From NCBI GenBank assembly GCA_051122655.1, contig CP182107.1, forward strand, positions 1,736,001 through 1,800,000: 64,000 nucleotides of DNA, given 5' to 3'. Shown here one piece after another: positions 1 to 7,578 of this stretch. Below the pieces are notes generated by a model. It made no database searches. It was given only the letters and a program-made list of their open reading frames with translations, and was not told where the DNA came from. This DNA is from Pasteurella sp030783905 (GTDB taxonomy: Bacteria > Pseudomonadota > Gammaproteobacteria > Enterobacterales > Pasteurellaceae). The stretch's first letter is position 1. Each line of letters opens with the position of its first letter. Position numbers and translations under genes: made by a program.

Positions 1-1493
1 AACGCTCCGTGAAAAATGGGATGTCCGTTTTCCGTGTGTTTGATGCCATGAACGACCCACGTAATATGAAACAAGCCTTACAAGCGGTCAAACGCAATGG
101 TGGTCATGCACAAGGCACATTAAGTTATACCACTAGCCCTGTCCATAATTTAGAAACTTGGTTAGACATCACAGAGCAGTTATTAGAAATCGGTGTAGAT
201 TCGGTGGTGATTAAAGATATGTCAGGAATTTTAACACCAGTCGAAGCCTATAAGTTAGTCAGTGAAATTAAAAAACGCTACGATGTTCAGCTCCATTTAC
301 ATTGTCATGCCACCACGGGTATGGCTGAAATGGCGTTATTAAAAGCAGTCGAAGCGGGGGTTGATGGCATTGATACCTCTATTTCTTCTATGAGTGGCAC
401 TTATGGTCATCCGTCAACCGAAGCATTAGTTGCGACGCTACAAGGTACCCAATACGATACCGGTTTAGATATCCATAAATTAGAACATATTGCCGCCTAC
501 TTCCGCGAAGTGCGGAAAAAATATGCTAAATTTGAAGGCCAATTAAAAGGCTCGGATAGCCGTATTTTGGTGGCACAAGTTCCAGGGGGCATGCTCACCA
601 ACCTCGAAAGCCAACTGAAACAGCAAAATGCGTCTGATAAATTAGATGCAGTATTGAAAGAAATTCCAAGAGTACGTGAAGATTTAGGCTTTATTCCATT
701 AGTGACCCCAACCTCACAAATTGTTGGCACACAAGCAGTGATTAACGTATTAATGGGTGAGCGTTATAAAACCATCGCCAAAGAAACCGCAGGGATCTTA
801 AAAGGAGAATATGGTCGCACACCGGCACCGGTCAATGCAGAATTACAAGCCAAAGTGCTCGAAGGGGGACAACCGATTACCGATCGTCCAGCTGATCATA
901 TTGAGCCAGAAATGGAAAAATTAACAACAGAAATCAAACAACAAGCCAAAGAAAAAGGCATTAAGTTGGCAGAAAATGACATTGATGATGTGTTAATTGT
1001 GGCATTATTCCCACAAATTGGTTGGAAATTCCTTGAAAATCGTGGCAACCCAGCGGCCTTTGAACCGGCACCGACCTTAGAAAGTGCAAAACCTGCGGAA
1101 AAACCAACCGCACCTGTGGCAAATGCACCTGTTTCAGGTCCTGCCGTCTATACCGTGGAATTAGAAGGTAAATCCTTTGTCGTGAAAGTCAGCGAGGGCG
1201 GTGAAATCGGTGATATTACACCGACGACACCACCTGCTGCACCAACAGCACCACAATCGGCTCCAGCAGCGACCGCAGGTGGCACGCCGGTTACAGCACC
1301 AATGGCTGGCAATATCTGGAAAGTGGTCGCACAAGAAGGACAAAAAGTGGCAGAAGGGGATGTGTTGTTAATTTTAGAAGCCATGAAAATGGAAACTGAA
1401 ATTCGCGCAAGCCAAGCGGGTATCGTGCAAGGGATTAATGTGAAAGCTGGCGATACCGTTGCTGTTGGCGATACCTTAATGACATTAAGCTAA
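1..1493 (+). CDS. oadA: Oxaloacetate decarboxylase alpha subunit (5' truncated by window edge)
   Basis: Carboxyltransferase and biotin-carrier subunit of the sodium-translocating oxaloacetate decarboxylase, which removes CO2 from oxaloacetate and passes it through biotin to the membrane beta subunit. The reading frame is open from the first bases (RSVKNGMSVFRVFDAMNDP is typical of the carboxyltransferase barrel), so about 100 N-terminal residues lie outside. The visible part has the rest of the barrel with metal-ligand motif HLHCHATTG, a Pro/Ala-rich linker near codons 1220-1290, and a C-terminal biotinyl domain with EAMKME, whose lysine (AAA at 1386-1388) would be biotinylated. oadB follows after 10 bases, so the two are one operon; the small gamma subunit gene is expected upstream. 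A pyruvate carboxylase B subunit is the main alternative, but the neighbouring oadB settles it. Confidence 0.95.
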   Translation, partial: RSVKNGMSVFRVFDAMNDPRNMKQALQAVKRNGGHAQGTLSYTTSPVHNLETWLDITEQLLEIGVDSVVIKDMSGILTPVEAYKLVSEIKKRYDVQLHLHCHATTGMAEMALLKAVEAGVDGIDTSISSMSGTYGHPSTEALVATLQGTQYDTGLDIHKLEHIAAYFREVRKKYAKFEGQLKGSDSRILVAQVPGGMLTNLESQLKQQNASDKLDAVLKEIPRVREDLGFIPLVTPTSQIVGTQAVINVLMGERYKTIAKETAGILKGEYGRTPAPVNAELQAKVLEGGQPITDRPADHIEPEMEKLTTEIKQQAKEKGIKLAENDIDDVLIVALFPQIGWKFLENRGNPAAFEPAPTLESAKPAEKPTAPVANAPVSGPAVYTVELEGKSFVVKVSEGGEIGDITPTTPPAAPTAPQSAPAATAGGTPVTAPMAGNIWKVVAQEGQKVAEGDVLLILEAMKMETEIRASQAGIVQGINVKAGDTVAVGDTLMTLS

Positions 1494-1503
1494 CGAGGTT
1501 AAT

Positions 1504-2808
1504 ATGGAAAGTATTTTGTCATTATTGCGGGGAATGGGGATCATGCATCTGGAATTGGGTCAAGCCCTTATGATGCTGATAAGTCTCGTCCTCTTGTGGC
1601 TTGCCATTGCAAGAAAATTCGAACCCTTACTCCTCTTGCCGATTGGATTTGGTGGGTTATTATCCAACATTCCAGAAGCAGGACTGGCAATGAGTGCGTT
1701 AGATAACTTGCTACACCAAGGTAATACTGAGCAAATAGCGATCATCGCGGCAAAACTTCACACTGTCGCTGATCCCGCCTCAATTAAGGCTGCCCTCGGC
1801 AGTGCCTTACCCTCTGTCCAAAATGAGCTTGAAATTATGGCAGGTGATATGGGGTATAATGCCGGGGTGCTCGCCCTGTTTTATAAAGTGGCAATTGGGT
1901 ATGGCGTAGCACCACTTATCATCTTTATGGGGGTCGGAGCAATGACGGACTTTGGTCCATTACTTGCCAACCCACGCACCTTATTACTCGGTGCAGCTGC
2001 GCAATTTGGTATTTTTGCCACCATCATCGGCGCCTTACTCCTGAACTGGACAGGGATTATTAGTTTTACCCTGCCACAAGCTGCCGCAATCGGCATTATT
2101 GGGGGCGCAGATGGTCCAACGGCCATTTATCTCTCTAGCAAATTAGCGCCTGAATTACTCGGTGCGATTGCCGTGGCGGCGTATTCTTATATGGCACTGG
2201 TGCCATTGATTCAACCACCGATTATGCGTGCACTGACTACCCAAGCTGAACGTAAAATTAGAATGGTTCAACTTCGCAATGTGAGCAATCGTGAGAAAAT
2301 TTTGTTCCCGATTGTCTTGGTGACGTTAGTGGCGTTGCTTTTACCTGATGCCGCACCATTATTAGGCATGTTTTGTTTTGGTAATTTACTGCGTACCAGT
2401 GGTGTGGTTGAGCGCCTTAATGATACGGCACAAAATGCGCTCATCAATATTGTGACTATTTTCTTAGGGTTATCAGTCGGCTCTAAATTGGTTGCGGATA
2501 AGTTCTTGCAACCCCAAACATTGGGCATTTTATTACTTGGTGTCGTCGCATTCTGTATTGGTACAGCCAGTGGTGTGTTAATGGCGAAATTGATGAATAA
2601 ATTTATTAAACACCCTATTAACCCACTTATCGGTGCGGCTGGAGTATCCGCAGTACCAATGGCAGCACGGGTGGCAAACAAAATTGGCTTAGAAGAAGAT
2701 CACCAAAACTTCTTATTAATGCACGCAATGGGTCCGAATGTGGCAGGCGTGATTGGTTCGGCCATTGCCGCAGGCGTGATGTTGAAATACGTTTCTGCCT
2801 TGATGTAA
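1504..2808 (+). CDS. oadB: Oxaloacetate decarboxylase beta subunit (sodium pump)
   Basis: Integral membrane subunit that decarboxylates carboxybiotin on OadA and couples this to sodium export. The 434-residue protein matches the family's length and is almost entirely hydrophobic helices, with the conserved stretches GGADGPTAIYLSSKL and GAAGVSAVPMAARV and a C-terminal MGPNVAGVIGSAIAAG. The start at 1504 follows the oadA stop by 10 bases with an AACGAGG ribosome site spanning that stop. The unit ends at a strong hairpin terminator about 50 bases downstream. In anaerobic metabolism the complex recovers energy from citrate- or oxaloacetate-derived carbon. Confidence 0.95.
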   Translation: MESILSLLRGMGIMHLELGQALMMLISLVLLWLAIARKFEPLLLLPIGFGGLLSNIPEAGLAMSALDNLLHQGNTEQIAIIAAKLHTVADPASIKAALGSALPSVQNELEIMAGDMGYNAGVLALFYKVAIGYGVAPLIIFMGVGAMTDFGPLLANPRTLLLGAAAQFGIFATIIGALLLNWTGIISFTLPQAAAIGIIGGADGPTAIYLSSKLAPELLGAIAVAAYSYMALVPLIQPPIMRALTTQAERKIRMVQLRNVSNREKILFPIVLVTLVALLLPDAAPLLGMFCFGNLLRTSGVVERLNDTAQNALINIVTIFLGLSVGSKLVADKFLQPQTLGILLLGVVAFCIGTASGVLMAKLMNKFIKHPINPLIGAAGVSAVPMAARVANKIGLEEDHQNFLLMHAMGPNVAGVIGSAIAAGVMLKYVSALM

Positions 2809-2856
2809 GCCTATCACGGTCCATCAAGCGCGGTGTAAACATGCTGTTTTTTTGAT

Positions 2857-2897
2857 AAAAAAATCCTCGTTAGACATCATCCTAACGAGGATTTTTC
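2857..2897 (+). terminator. Rho-independent terminator after oadB
   Basis: Stem ATCCTCGTTAG pairs with CTAACGAGGAT across the loop ACATCAT, flanked by A-rich and T-rich runs. The symmetry lets it serve both oadB (+) and the converging lysA (-), which ends at 2931. Confidence 0.85.
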
Positions 2898-2930
2898 TTA
2901 GATTTGATGTACAGGCTGCTTCAATCAGGA

Positions 2931-4181
2931 TTAGGGTAAAACCTGTTCCAATGCCCACAGTTCTGCCAGTTTTTCACGACGACGGATTAAATGGACCTGT
3001 TCGCCATCGACCATCACTTCAGCAGTACGGGAACGTGAATTATAGTTAGAAGACATACTGGCACCATACGCACCCGCAGAACGTTGCGCTAAATAATCAC
3101 CCGCAGCAATCGCCAACTCACGTTGTTTACCTAAGAAATCCGAGGTTTCACAAATTGGTCCCACAACATCGTAAATGGCTTTATCACGCGCTAACGTGCG
3201 GTCAACTTCAATAATATTCATGTATGCCTGATACAAGGCGGGACGAATCATGTCATTCATCCCCGCATCGACAATCGCAAAATGACGATCTTCATTCTGT
3301 TTGAGGTATTCCACCTTCATCACTAAAATACCCGCATTTGCGGTGATCGCTCGTCCTGGCTCAAGGATAATCTCAAGCTCTTTGTAGTCTTTTAACTTAT
3401 TTAACAGGGCTGAGGCATATTCACTCGGATGCGGAGGCGTTTCATCGGTATAACGCACGCCCAACCCACCACCTAAATCCAAATGTTTAAGCTGAATGCC
3501 ATCTTGTTTCAATTGCTCCATCAATAGGATTAAACGATCTGTGGCATCTAAAAAAGGCTGTAATTCAGTCAACTGTGACCCAATATGGCAATCCATACCC
3601 GTGATCTGAAGATAAGGTAATTGGTTTGCTAATTGGTACACGTTGCGGGCATCGGCCACACTGATACCAAATTTATTTTCTTTTAAACCTGTTGAAATGT
3701 AAGGATGAGTACGCGCATCTACATCAGGATTAACACGCAATGAGATAGGCGCAATTTTGCCCATTTCGCCTGCCACTTGGTTAATTCGATGCAATTCCGC
3801 CACCGACTCCACATTAAAACAACGTATGCCCACCTCTAATGCACGGGCAATTTCTGTTTCAGTTTTCGCCACGCCAGAAAAGACTATTTTACTCGGCTCG
3901 CCACCCGCGGCTAATACCCGCTCCAATTCACCTTGGGAAACAATGTCAAACCCCGATCCTAAGCGTGCCATGATATTTAAAATCGCGATATTCGGATTGG
4001 ACTTCACCGCAAAGCAAATCAAGTGTGGATGATCCCCTAACGCATGATTAAACGCATGCCAATGACGTTCTAAAGTGGCACGAGAGTAAATATACAACGG
4101 TGTGCCATAGCGTTGAGCAATCTGCTGTACTGGCACGTTTTCCGCCATCAGTTGTGCTTGTTGATATTGAAAGTAATCCAT
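2931..4181 (-). CDS. lysA: Diaminopimelate decarboxylase
   Basis: Last step of lysine synthesis: PLP-dependent decarboxylation of meso-diaminopimelate to lysine. The protein has 416 residues, close to the E. coli enzyme. Visible motifs are the PLP lysine in CFAVKSNPN, HIGSQL, the glycine loop LDLGGGLGVRY, EPGRAITANAG, and the substrate-site GPICETSDFLG with its cysteine. It is transcribed 13 bases downstream of a small lipoprotein gene (lptM), an arrangement like E. coli lptM (yifL) before dapF, also a diaminopimelate gene. No adjacent lysR-type regulator is present. Confidence 0.95.
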   Translation of the reverse strand: MDYFQYQQAQLMAENVPVQQIAQRYGTPLYIYSRATLERHWHAFNHALGDHPHLICFAVKSNPNIAILNIMARLGSGFDIVSQGELERVLAAGGEPSKIVFSGVAKTETEIARALEVGIRCFNVESVAELHRINQVAGEMGKIAPISLRVNPDVDARTHPYISTGLKENKFGISVADARNVYQLANQLPYLQITGMDCHIGSQLTELQPFLDATDRLILLMEQLKQDGIQLKHLDLGGGLGVRYTDETPPHPSEYASALLNKLKDYKELEIILEPGRAITANAGILVMKVEYLKQNEDRHFAIVDAGMNDMIRPALYQAYMNIIEVDRTLARDKAIYDVVGPICETSDFLGKQRELAIAAGDYLAQRSAGAYGASMSSNYNSRSRTAEVMVDGEQVHLIRRREKLAELWALEQVLP

Positions 4182-4194
4182 TTCTTACCTGCTT

Positions 4195-4311
4195 TTATTG
4201 TGTTTGTTGTACTGGCTCATTTTCGGCGAAATACAAAGGACCTTTCACACCACAGCCCACGCTTAACACACATATCGTCCCTAACAAGAAAATAGCCACC
4301 CATTTTTTCAT
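4195..4311 (-). CDS. lptM: LptM (YifL)-like small lipoprotein, 38 aa
   Basis: A short gene directly upstream of lysA. The predicted protein starts MKKWVAIFLLGTICVLSVGC, a classical lipoprotein signal with a lipobox cysteine at residue 20. It continues GVKGPLYFAE, matching the GCGLKGPLYFP signature of E. coli YifL/LptM. In E. coli LptM is an outer-membrane lipoprotein that helps LptD reach its mature disulphide state; this role here is by homology. The ATG is preceded by GGAACAGGTT, an acceptable ribosome site, and the stop is 13 bases before the lysA start, so they are probably co-transcribed. The tail after the motif is much shorter than in E. coli. Confidence 0.85.
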   Translation of the reverse strand: MKKWVAIFLLGTICVLSVGCGVKGPLYFAENEPVQQTQ

Positions 4312-4432
4312 AACCTGTTCCTTACTCATTTAATTCGATAACACTTTTTACCATTAAATCCGCCTTTGTGCTATCACAATAATGCGAAAATCTTTATAAT
4401 CTTTATTTTCATGCTAACCCCAAGAGGTCTTT

Positions 4433-4741
4433 ATGAACGTAACCGAATTTCATCAAAATATAGAACAAGTATGGGCAAAAATTGAAGAACAATTAGAAGC
4501 ACAAGAGTGCGATGTGGATTGTGATACACAAGGTTCGGTCTTTAGCATTACCTTCCAAGATCGCAGTCAGGTGGTGATCAATAAGCAAGAACCGTTATTA
4601 GAATTATGGTTGGCAAGTCGTGTCGGTGGTTTCCATTTTCGTTATCAACACAATAACTGGATTAGCAATGATGGAAAAGACTTTTGGGTATGTCTAGAAG
4701 AGGCATGCGCTGCCCATGGTGAAACCGTTAATTTTAGCTAA
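4433..4741 (+). CDS. cyaY: Iron-sulfur cluster assembly protein CyaY (frataxin)
   Basis: Bacterial frataxin, which binds iron and modulates cysteine desulfurase activity in Fe-S cluster assembly. The 102-residue length is typical. The first helix is acidic (EFHQNIEQVW...IEEQLEAQECDVDCD), giving the iron-binding ridge, followed by the beta-sheet motifs QVVINKQEPLLELWLASR, GGFHF and NNWISNDGKDFW that define the family. The start has an AAGAGG site just upstream. pldA begins shortly after its stop on the same strand. Confidence 0.94.
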   Translation: MNVTEFHQNIEQVWAKIEEQLEAQECDVDCDTQGSVFSITFQDRSQVVINKQEPLLELWLASRVGGFHFRYQHNNWISNDGKDFWVCLEEACAAHGETVNFS

Positions 4742-4779
4742 GGAGACCGCTTGCAATGTACACTACAAAAGGAATTAAA

Positions 4780-5628
4780 ATGTACAACCCCACTCTTATC
4801 TTGGTGATGCTCGCTGCATTGATGAGTCATAGCACATTGGCAAGCGACAGTGTTGCTCGCCCCTACAAAAGCAAAGCGGAAGTATTATTAACCCAGTCAG
4901 ATGCCTTTATCGGTTTACTCGGTTACGAAGAAAACTATCTGATGGGCACCTATTCAAATCAGCATTTTCTTAAACGCGAGAAAACCCAAAAAGATGAAAT
5001 TAAATTCAAAATTAGCTTAGCCCTCCCGCTTTGGCGTGGGATCTTAGGTGACAATTCGGTCTTAGCTGCCTCTTATACACAAAAATCTTGGTTCCAATTA
5101 AGTAATGTGGATGACTCCTCTCCCTTCCGTGAAACCAATTACGAACCCCAACTCTTTGTCGCTTGGAAGACGCACTATGCATTACCTTTTGGTTGGATGC
5201 TACAAGATGTGGAAACAGGAGTAAATCATCAATCTAATGGACGCGATGACAAGGAAAAGTTGTCTCGCAGTTGGAATCGTCTTTATGCTCGCGCCTCTGC
5301 GATAAAAGAGAATTGGACGGTTGAAATCAAGCCTTGGTGGCGTATCCCTGAAAAAAACAAAAATGATGATAATCCAGATATCAGCCAATACCGTGGCTAT
5401 TTTGATTTAGCCGTGGGGTATTATTATCACGATCATCAATTTAAACTATCTGGACATTACAATCCCGCCTCCAATAAAGGGGGGGTGGAAGCCAGTTACA
5501 GTTACCCAATTACCAAAAACATTCGCTTCTATACCCAATACTATAACGGCTATGGTGAATCCTTAGTGGATTATCAACAACATATCCAGCGTATTGGTGT
5601 GGGTATTTCCTTAAATAATGTCTTCTAG
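4780..5628 (+). CDS. pldA: Outer membrane phospholipase A
   Basis: Outer-membrane beta-barrel that hydrolyses phospholipids that stray into the outer leaflet. From the ATG at 4780 the protein begins MYNPTLILVMLAALMSHSTLA, a good signal peptide, and AAAAGGA sits 6 bases upstream. An in-frame ATG at 4756 with AGGAG 10 bases upstream would add eight residues before the signal, so I prefer 4780 but cannot exclude 4756. The catalytic His-Ser pair is in GVNHQSNGRDD, followed by SRSWNRLYAR with the asparagine typical of the triad. About 282 residues, near the E. coli 289. Its 3' end overlaps recQ by 11 bases. Confidence 0.92.
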   Translation: MYNPTLILVMLAALMSHSTLASDSVARPYKSKAEVLLTQSDAFIGLLGYEENYLMGTYSNQHFLKREKTQKDEIKFKISLALPLWRGILGDNSVLAASYTQKSWFQLSNVDDSSPFRETNYEPQLFVAWKTHYALPFGWMLQDVETGVNHQSNGRDDKEKLSRSWNRLYARASAIKENWTVEIKPWWRIPEKNKNDDNPDISQYRGYFDLAVGYYYHDHQFKLSGHYNPASNKGGVEASYSYPITKNIRFYTQYYNGYGESLVDYQQHIQRIGVGISLNNVF

Positions 5629-7513
5629 TTCCCTCCGCCCAGAAGACAACAAAAGTGCGGTTGATGTTCAGGATATTCCGTTAAAACAGACCGCACTTGG
5701 GATGTTACATGCCGTTTTCGGTTACCAAAGTTTCCGTAAAGGACAAGAAGAGGTGATTGATGCGACGCTAATGGGTAAAGACAGCTTGGTGATTATGGCG
5801 ACGGGGAATGGCAAATCCTTATGCTACCAAATTCCAGCTCTCTGTTTTGAGGGACTCACCTTAGTAATTTCCCCCCTAATCTCGTTAATGAAGGATCAAG
5901 TAGATCAATTACTCGCCAACGGGATTGAGGCCGACTATCTCAATTCTAGCCAAACGTTTACTGAGCAACAACAAGTACAGAATAAATTGATGTCTGGCAC
6001 GTTAAAATTACTGTATGTGTCGCCTGAAAAAGTGATGACAAACAGTTTCTTCCATTTAATCTCACATTGTAAGGTGAGCTTTGTCGCCATTGATGAAGCC
6101 CATTGTATTTCGCAATGGGGGCATGATTTCCGTCCAGAATATACCCAACTGGGTGGCTTAAAAAGCTGTTTTCCCCATGCCCCTATCATGGCGTTAACTG
6201 CCACCGCAGATCATGCCACACGACAAGATATTTTACGTCACCTCAACTTACACACACCGCATATATATATTGGCAGTTTTGATCGCCCGAATATTCGCTA
6301 TACTTTAGTGGAAAAATTTAAACCCATGGAACAACTTTGTCGCTGCGTTTTGGGGCAAAAAGGCAAGAGTGGCATCATTTATTGTAATAGTCGCAGCAAA
6401 GTCGAACGCATTGCGGAAAGTTTACGCAATAAAGGAATATCCGCACAAGCGTACCATGCAGGTCTAGAAAGTGCACAACGTGAGCAAGTTCAGCGTGCCT
6501 TCCAACGTGATAATGTGCAAGTGGTGGTCGCAACCATTGCATTCGGCATGGGCATTAATAAATCCAATGTCCGTTTTGTTGTCCATTTTGATTTACCCCG
6601 CAGTATTGAATCTTACTATCAAGAAACGGGACGGGCGGGACGTGATGATTTGCCCGCAGAAGCAGTTTTATTTTATGAACCAGCAGACTACGCTTGGCTA
6701 CATAAAATCTTATTAGAAAAACCCGACTCGCCACAACGCCAAATCGAAGCCTTAAAATTACAAGCCATTGGTGAATTTGCTGAAAGTCAAACCTGTCGAC
6801 GTTTGGTCTTACTGAATTATTTTGGCGAACATCAACAAAAACCTTGCCAAAACTGTGATATTTGCCTTGATCCGCCTAAACAATACGATGGGTTAATTGA
6901 TGCACAAAAAGTCATGTCAACCATTTACCGGATTGGGCAACGCTTTGGTGTACATTATGTGATTGCTGTGTTACGGGGTTTAAGTAACCAAAAAATCAAG
7001 GATAATCAACATGAACAACTGAGCGTGTATGGGATTGGTAAAGACAAAAGCAAAGAACACTGGCAATCAGTCATCCGCCAACTGATTCACTTAGGTTTTG
7101 TCAAACAAGTGTTTGATCAGTTTAATGCCACGTTACAATTAACCGAAAATGCCAAACCGATTTTACGAGGCGAGCAACCTTTATCACTCGCCATGCCTCG
7201 TCTTTCTTCTCTTGCTTCGGTAGTCGCAACACAACGCCACACTCTCGCACAATATGACAAAGACTTATTTGCTCGACTACGTTTCTTACGTAAACAAATT
7301 GCAGATAAAGAAAATATCCCCGCCTATATCGTGTTTAACGATGCCACCTTGCAAGAAATGGCTCAATATCAACCGACTACCAAAGCGGAAATGCTAGCCA
7401 TCAATGGCGTAGGTGCAACTAAATTTGAGCGCTTTGCCCAGCCGTTTATACAGATTATTCAACAGCATAAACAGGCATTAGCCAACAACGGCACACCGCT
7501 TACCTTAGATTAA
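5618..7513 (+). CDS. recQ: ATP-dependent DNA helicase RecQ
   Basis: 3'-5' superfamily 2 helicase of recombination and replication-fork repair. In order: helicase domain with MATGNGKSLCYQ (Walker A; E. coli has PTGGGKS), DEAHCISQWGHDFRPEY, ALTATAD, and QETGRAGRD; a zinc-binding region CRRLVLLNYFGE...CQNCDICLD; winged helix; and a C-terminal HRDC domain (LRKQIADKENIPAYIVFND). At 631 residues it is slightly longer than E. coli RecQ because of about 15-20 extra N-terminal residues. That extension is encoded by an inverted pair of uptake sequences (5653-5698). The ATG at 5618 overlaps pldA and has no strong ribosome site, so the true start is uncertain; an ATG at 5702 would remove the extension but cut close to the domain edge. 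Confidence 0.95.
   Translation: MSSSSLRPEDNKSAVDVQDIPLKQTALGMLHAVFGYQSFRKGQEEVIDATLMGKDSLVIMATGNGKSLCYQIPALCFEGLTLVISPLISLMKDQVDQLLANGIEADYLNSSQTFTEQQQVQNKLMSGTLKLLYVSPEKVMTNSFFHLISHCKVSFVAIDEAHCISQWGHDFRPEYTQLGGLKSCFPHAPIMALTATADHATRQDILRHLNLHTPHIYIGSFDRPNIRYTLVEKFKPMEQLCRCVLGQKGKSGIIYCNSRSKVERIAESLRNKGISAQAYHAGLESAQREQVQRAFQRDNVQVVVATIAFGMGINKSNVRFVVHFDLPRSIESYYQETGRAGRDDLPAEAVLFYEPADYAWLHKILLEKPDSPQRQIEALKLQAIGEFAESQTCRRLVLLNYFGEHQQKPCQNCDICLDPPKQYDGLIDAQKVMSTIYRIGQRFGVHYVIAVLRGLSNQKIKDNQHEQLSVYGIGKDKSKEHWQSVIRQLIHLGFVKQVFDQFNATLQLTENAKPILRGEQPLSLAMPRLSSLASVVATQRHTLAQYDKDLFARLRFLRKQIADKENIPAYIVFNDATLQEMAQYQPTTKAEMLAINGVGATKFERFAQPFIQIIQQHKQALANNGTPLTLD
5653..5698. repeat. Inverted pair of uptake signal sequences inside the recQ 5' end
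   Basis: AAGTGCGGT at 5653-5661 and ACCGCACTT at 5690-5698 can pair as a hairpin with a 28-base loop, the same design used as terminators elsewhere in the window. Here it lies within the first codons of the recQ frame, just after pldA. Confidence 0.7.
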
Positions 7514-7562
7514 AAGTGCGGTCTATTTTTCAAGAAATGCTGAAAAATCGCACCCGCACTAA
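7512..7562. terminator. Uptake-signal hairpin between recQ and znuD-like gene
   Basis: AAGTGCGGT at 7514-7522 followed by ATTTTTCA pairs imperfectly with TGAAAAAT...CCGCACT downstream. It sits between convergent genes and can terminate both, with an A-tract on one side serving as the T-tract for the minus-strand transcript. Confidence 0.6.
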
Positions 7563-7578
7563 TGCCCGATAATACAGC

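Noticed and set aside
2268..2681. 137-codon open frame on the minus strand inside oadB
   Set aside because: It is the complement of a strongly conserved membrane-protein gene, has no ribosome site and no recognisable domain.
4100..4333. Plus-strand frames over the lysA-lptM junction
   Set aside because: The minus strand carries the convincing lipoprotein LptM here; the plus-strand frames have no ribosome site.
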